NCBI RefSeq assembly: GCF_029844725.1
Contig: NZ_JAOCKJ010000005.1
Location: 62,001 to 126,000, forward strand
Length of the DNA: 64,000 bases
Origin: Pantoea sp. GD03673
GTDB lineage: Bacteria; Pseudomonadota; Gammaproteobacteria; Enterobacterales; Enterobacteriaceae
Reading direction: 5' to 3'
The notes below the pieces were generated by a model, which did no database searches, was not told the origin of the DNA, and was given only the letters and a program-made list of their open reading frames with translations. A program made the translations under genes and the position numbers. Shown here one piece after another: positions 63,894-64,000 of this stretch (its first letter is position 1; every line of letters starts with the position of its first letter).

Positions 63894-64000
63894 ATGAGCC
63901 TGAAAGGCAATCCATTGTTGAATCAAAGTAGAGAATCCCGCACCTCCACCGATGACTTAGCCTTTTTTGTCCGTCTGGCCGCGCTGGAGAGTCTGACTGC
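63894..64000 (+). CDS. LysR-family regulator, N-terminal fragment (DmlR-like)
   Basis: The first 35 codons of a gene cut by the right edge of the window. The peptide ends TDDLAFFVRLAALESLTA, the usual first helix of LysR proteins (DLxxFVxVAExxSLTAAA). A GGGGAA ribosome site precedes the ATG. Divergent from the D-malate dehydrogenase gene with 64 bases between them, the same layout as dmlR-dmlA in E. coli. It probably activates the dehydrogenase gene. Confidence 0.8.
   Translation, partial: MSLKGNPLLNQSRESRTSTDDLAFFVRLAALESLT

Overview
The window reads as a chromosomal segment of a gamma-proteobacterium of the Erwiniaceae, most likely Pantoea or a close relative. The core genes are clearly enterobacterial: acs-yjcH-actP, yjcE, gltP, murQP, aer, yncE, sbmA, tsx and gcd, several of them matching E. 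coli protein lengths almost exactly. The enzyme set for direct periplasmic glucose oxidation to gluconate and 2-ketogluconate is typical of Pantoea, Erwinia and Gluconobacter-like lifestyles. I see no tRNA, rRNA, CRISPR array, insertion sequence, integrase or phage gene. Family calls come from reading the translated sequence, not from database searches.

Layout. 0-10 kb: the end of a Na+/H+ antiporter, a LysR regulator divergent from an LrgA/LrgB (CidA/CidB) pair, a YfaZ-type outer membrane protein, the acetate operon acs-yjcH-actP and gltP. 10-20 kb: an 86-nt multi-hairpin element, murQP (MurNAc catabolism), the aerotaxis receptor Aer, an AraC regulator divergent from a NepI-like exporter, a small DUF1471 protein, Fur-box-preceded yncE, and sbmA. 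20-24 kb: a three-subunit gluconate 2-dehydrogenase (Tat-exported small subunit, GMC flavoprotein, tri-haem cytochrome c) with a perfect 16-bp GntR-like palindrome at its promoter.

25-40.5 kb is the standout accessory region. It holds an orphan CsgD-like LuxR regulator, a 2,558-residue BapA/LapF-type secreted adhesin, an OmpA-like protein and a complete LapB/LapC/TolC-type type I secretion system. The adhesin gene is a mosaic: a block of about 1.9 kb in its middle has almost only G or C in third codon positions, while both flanks are ordinary. A pair of 236-bp, roughly 95% identical direct repeats exactly 525 codons apart lies at the ends of this block, so recombination would remove or duplicate five Ig-like domains in frame. 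Hairpins lacking U-tracts follow the adhesin and the OmpA-like gene.

40.5-52 kb: a PhnB-like VOC protein, tsx with a perfect CRP-site core upstream, a QseBC-like two-component pair, a MarA/SoxS-type regulator, a LysR regulator with an MdtG-like exporter, the PQQ glucose dehydrogenase gcd, a degenerate EAL-domain protein and an EntS-like exporter. Gcd and the gluconate 2-dehydrogenase together give a periplasmic route glucose to gluconate to 2-ketogluconate.

52.4-63.8 kb looks like an uncharacterised oligosaccharide uptake and catabolism locus: a Gfo/Idh/MocA dehydrogenase, a BadF/GspK-type amino-sugar kinase, a ROK regulator without the usual zinc motif, a CUT1 ABC importer (ATPase, binding protein, two permeases), a GNAT acetyltransferase and a GH28 glycosidase with no signal peptide, hence probably cytoplasmic. 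The window ends with a DmlA-type decarboxylating dehydrogenase divergent from the start of a LysR gene.
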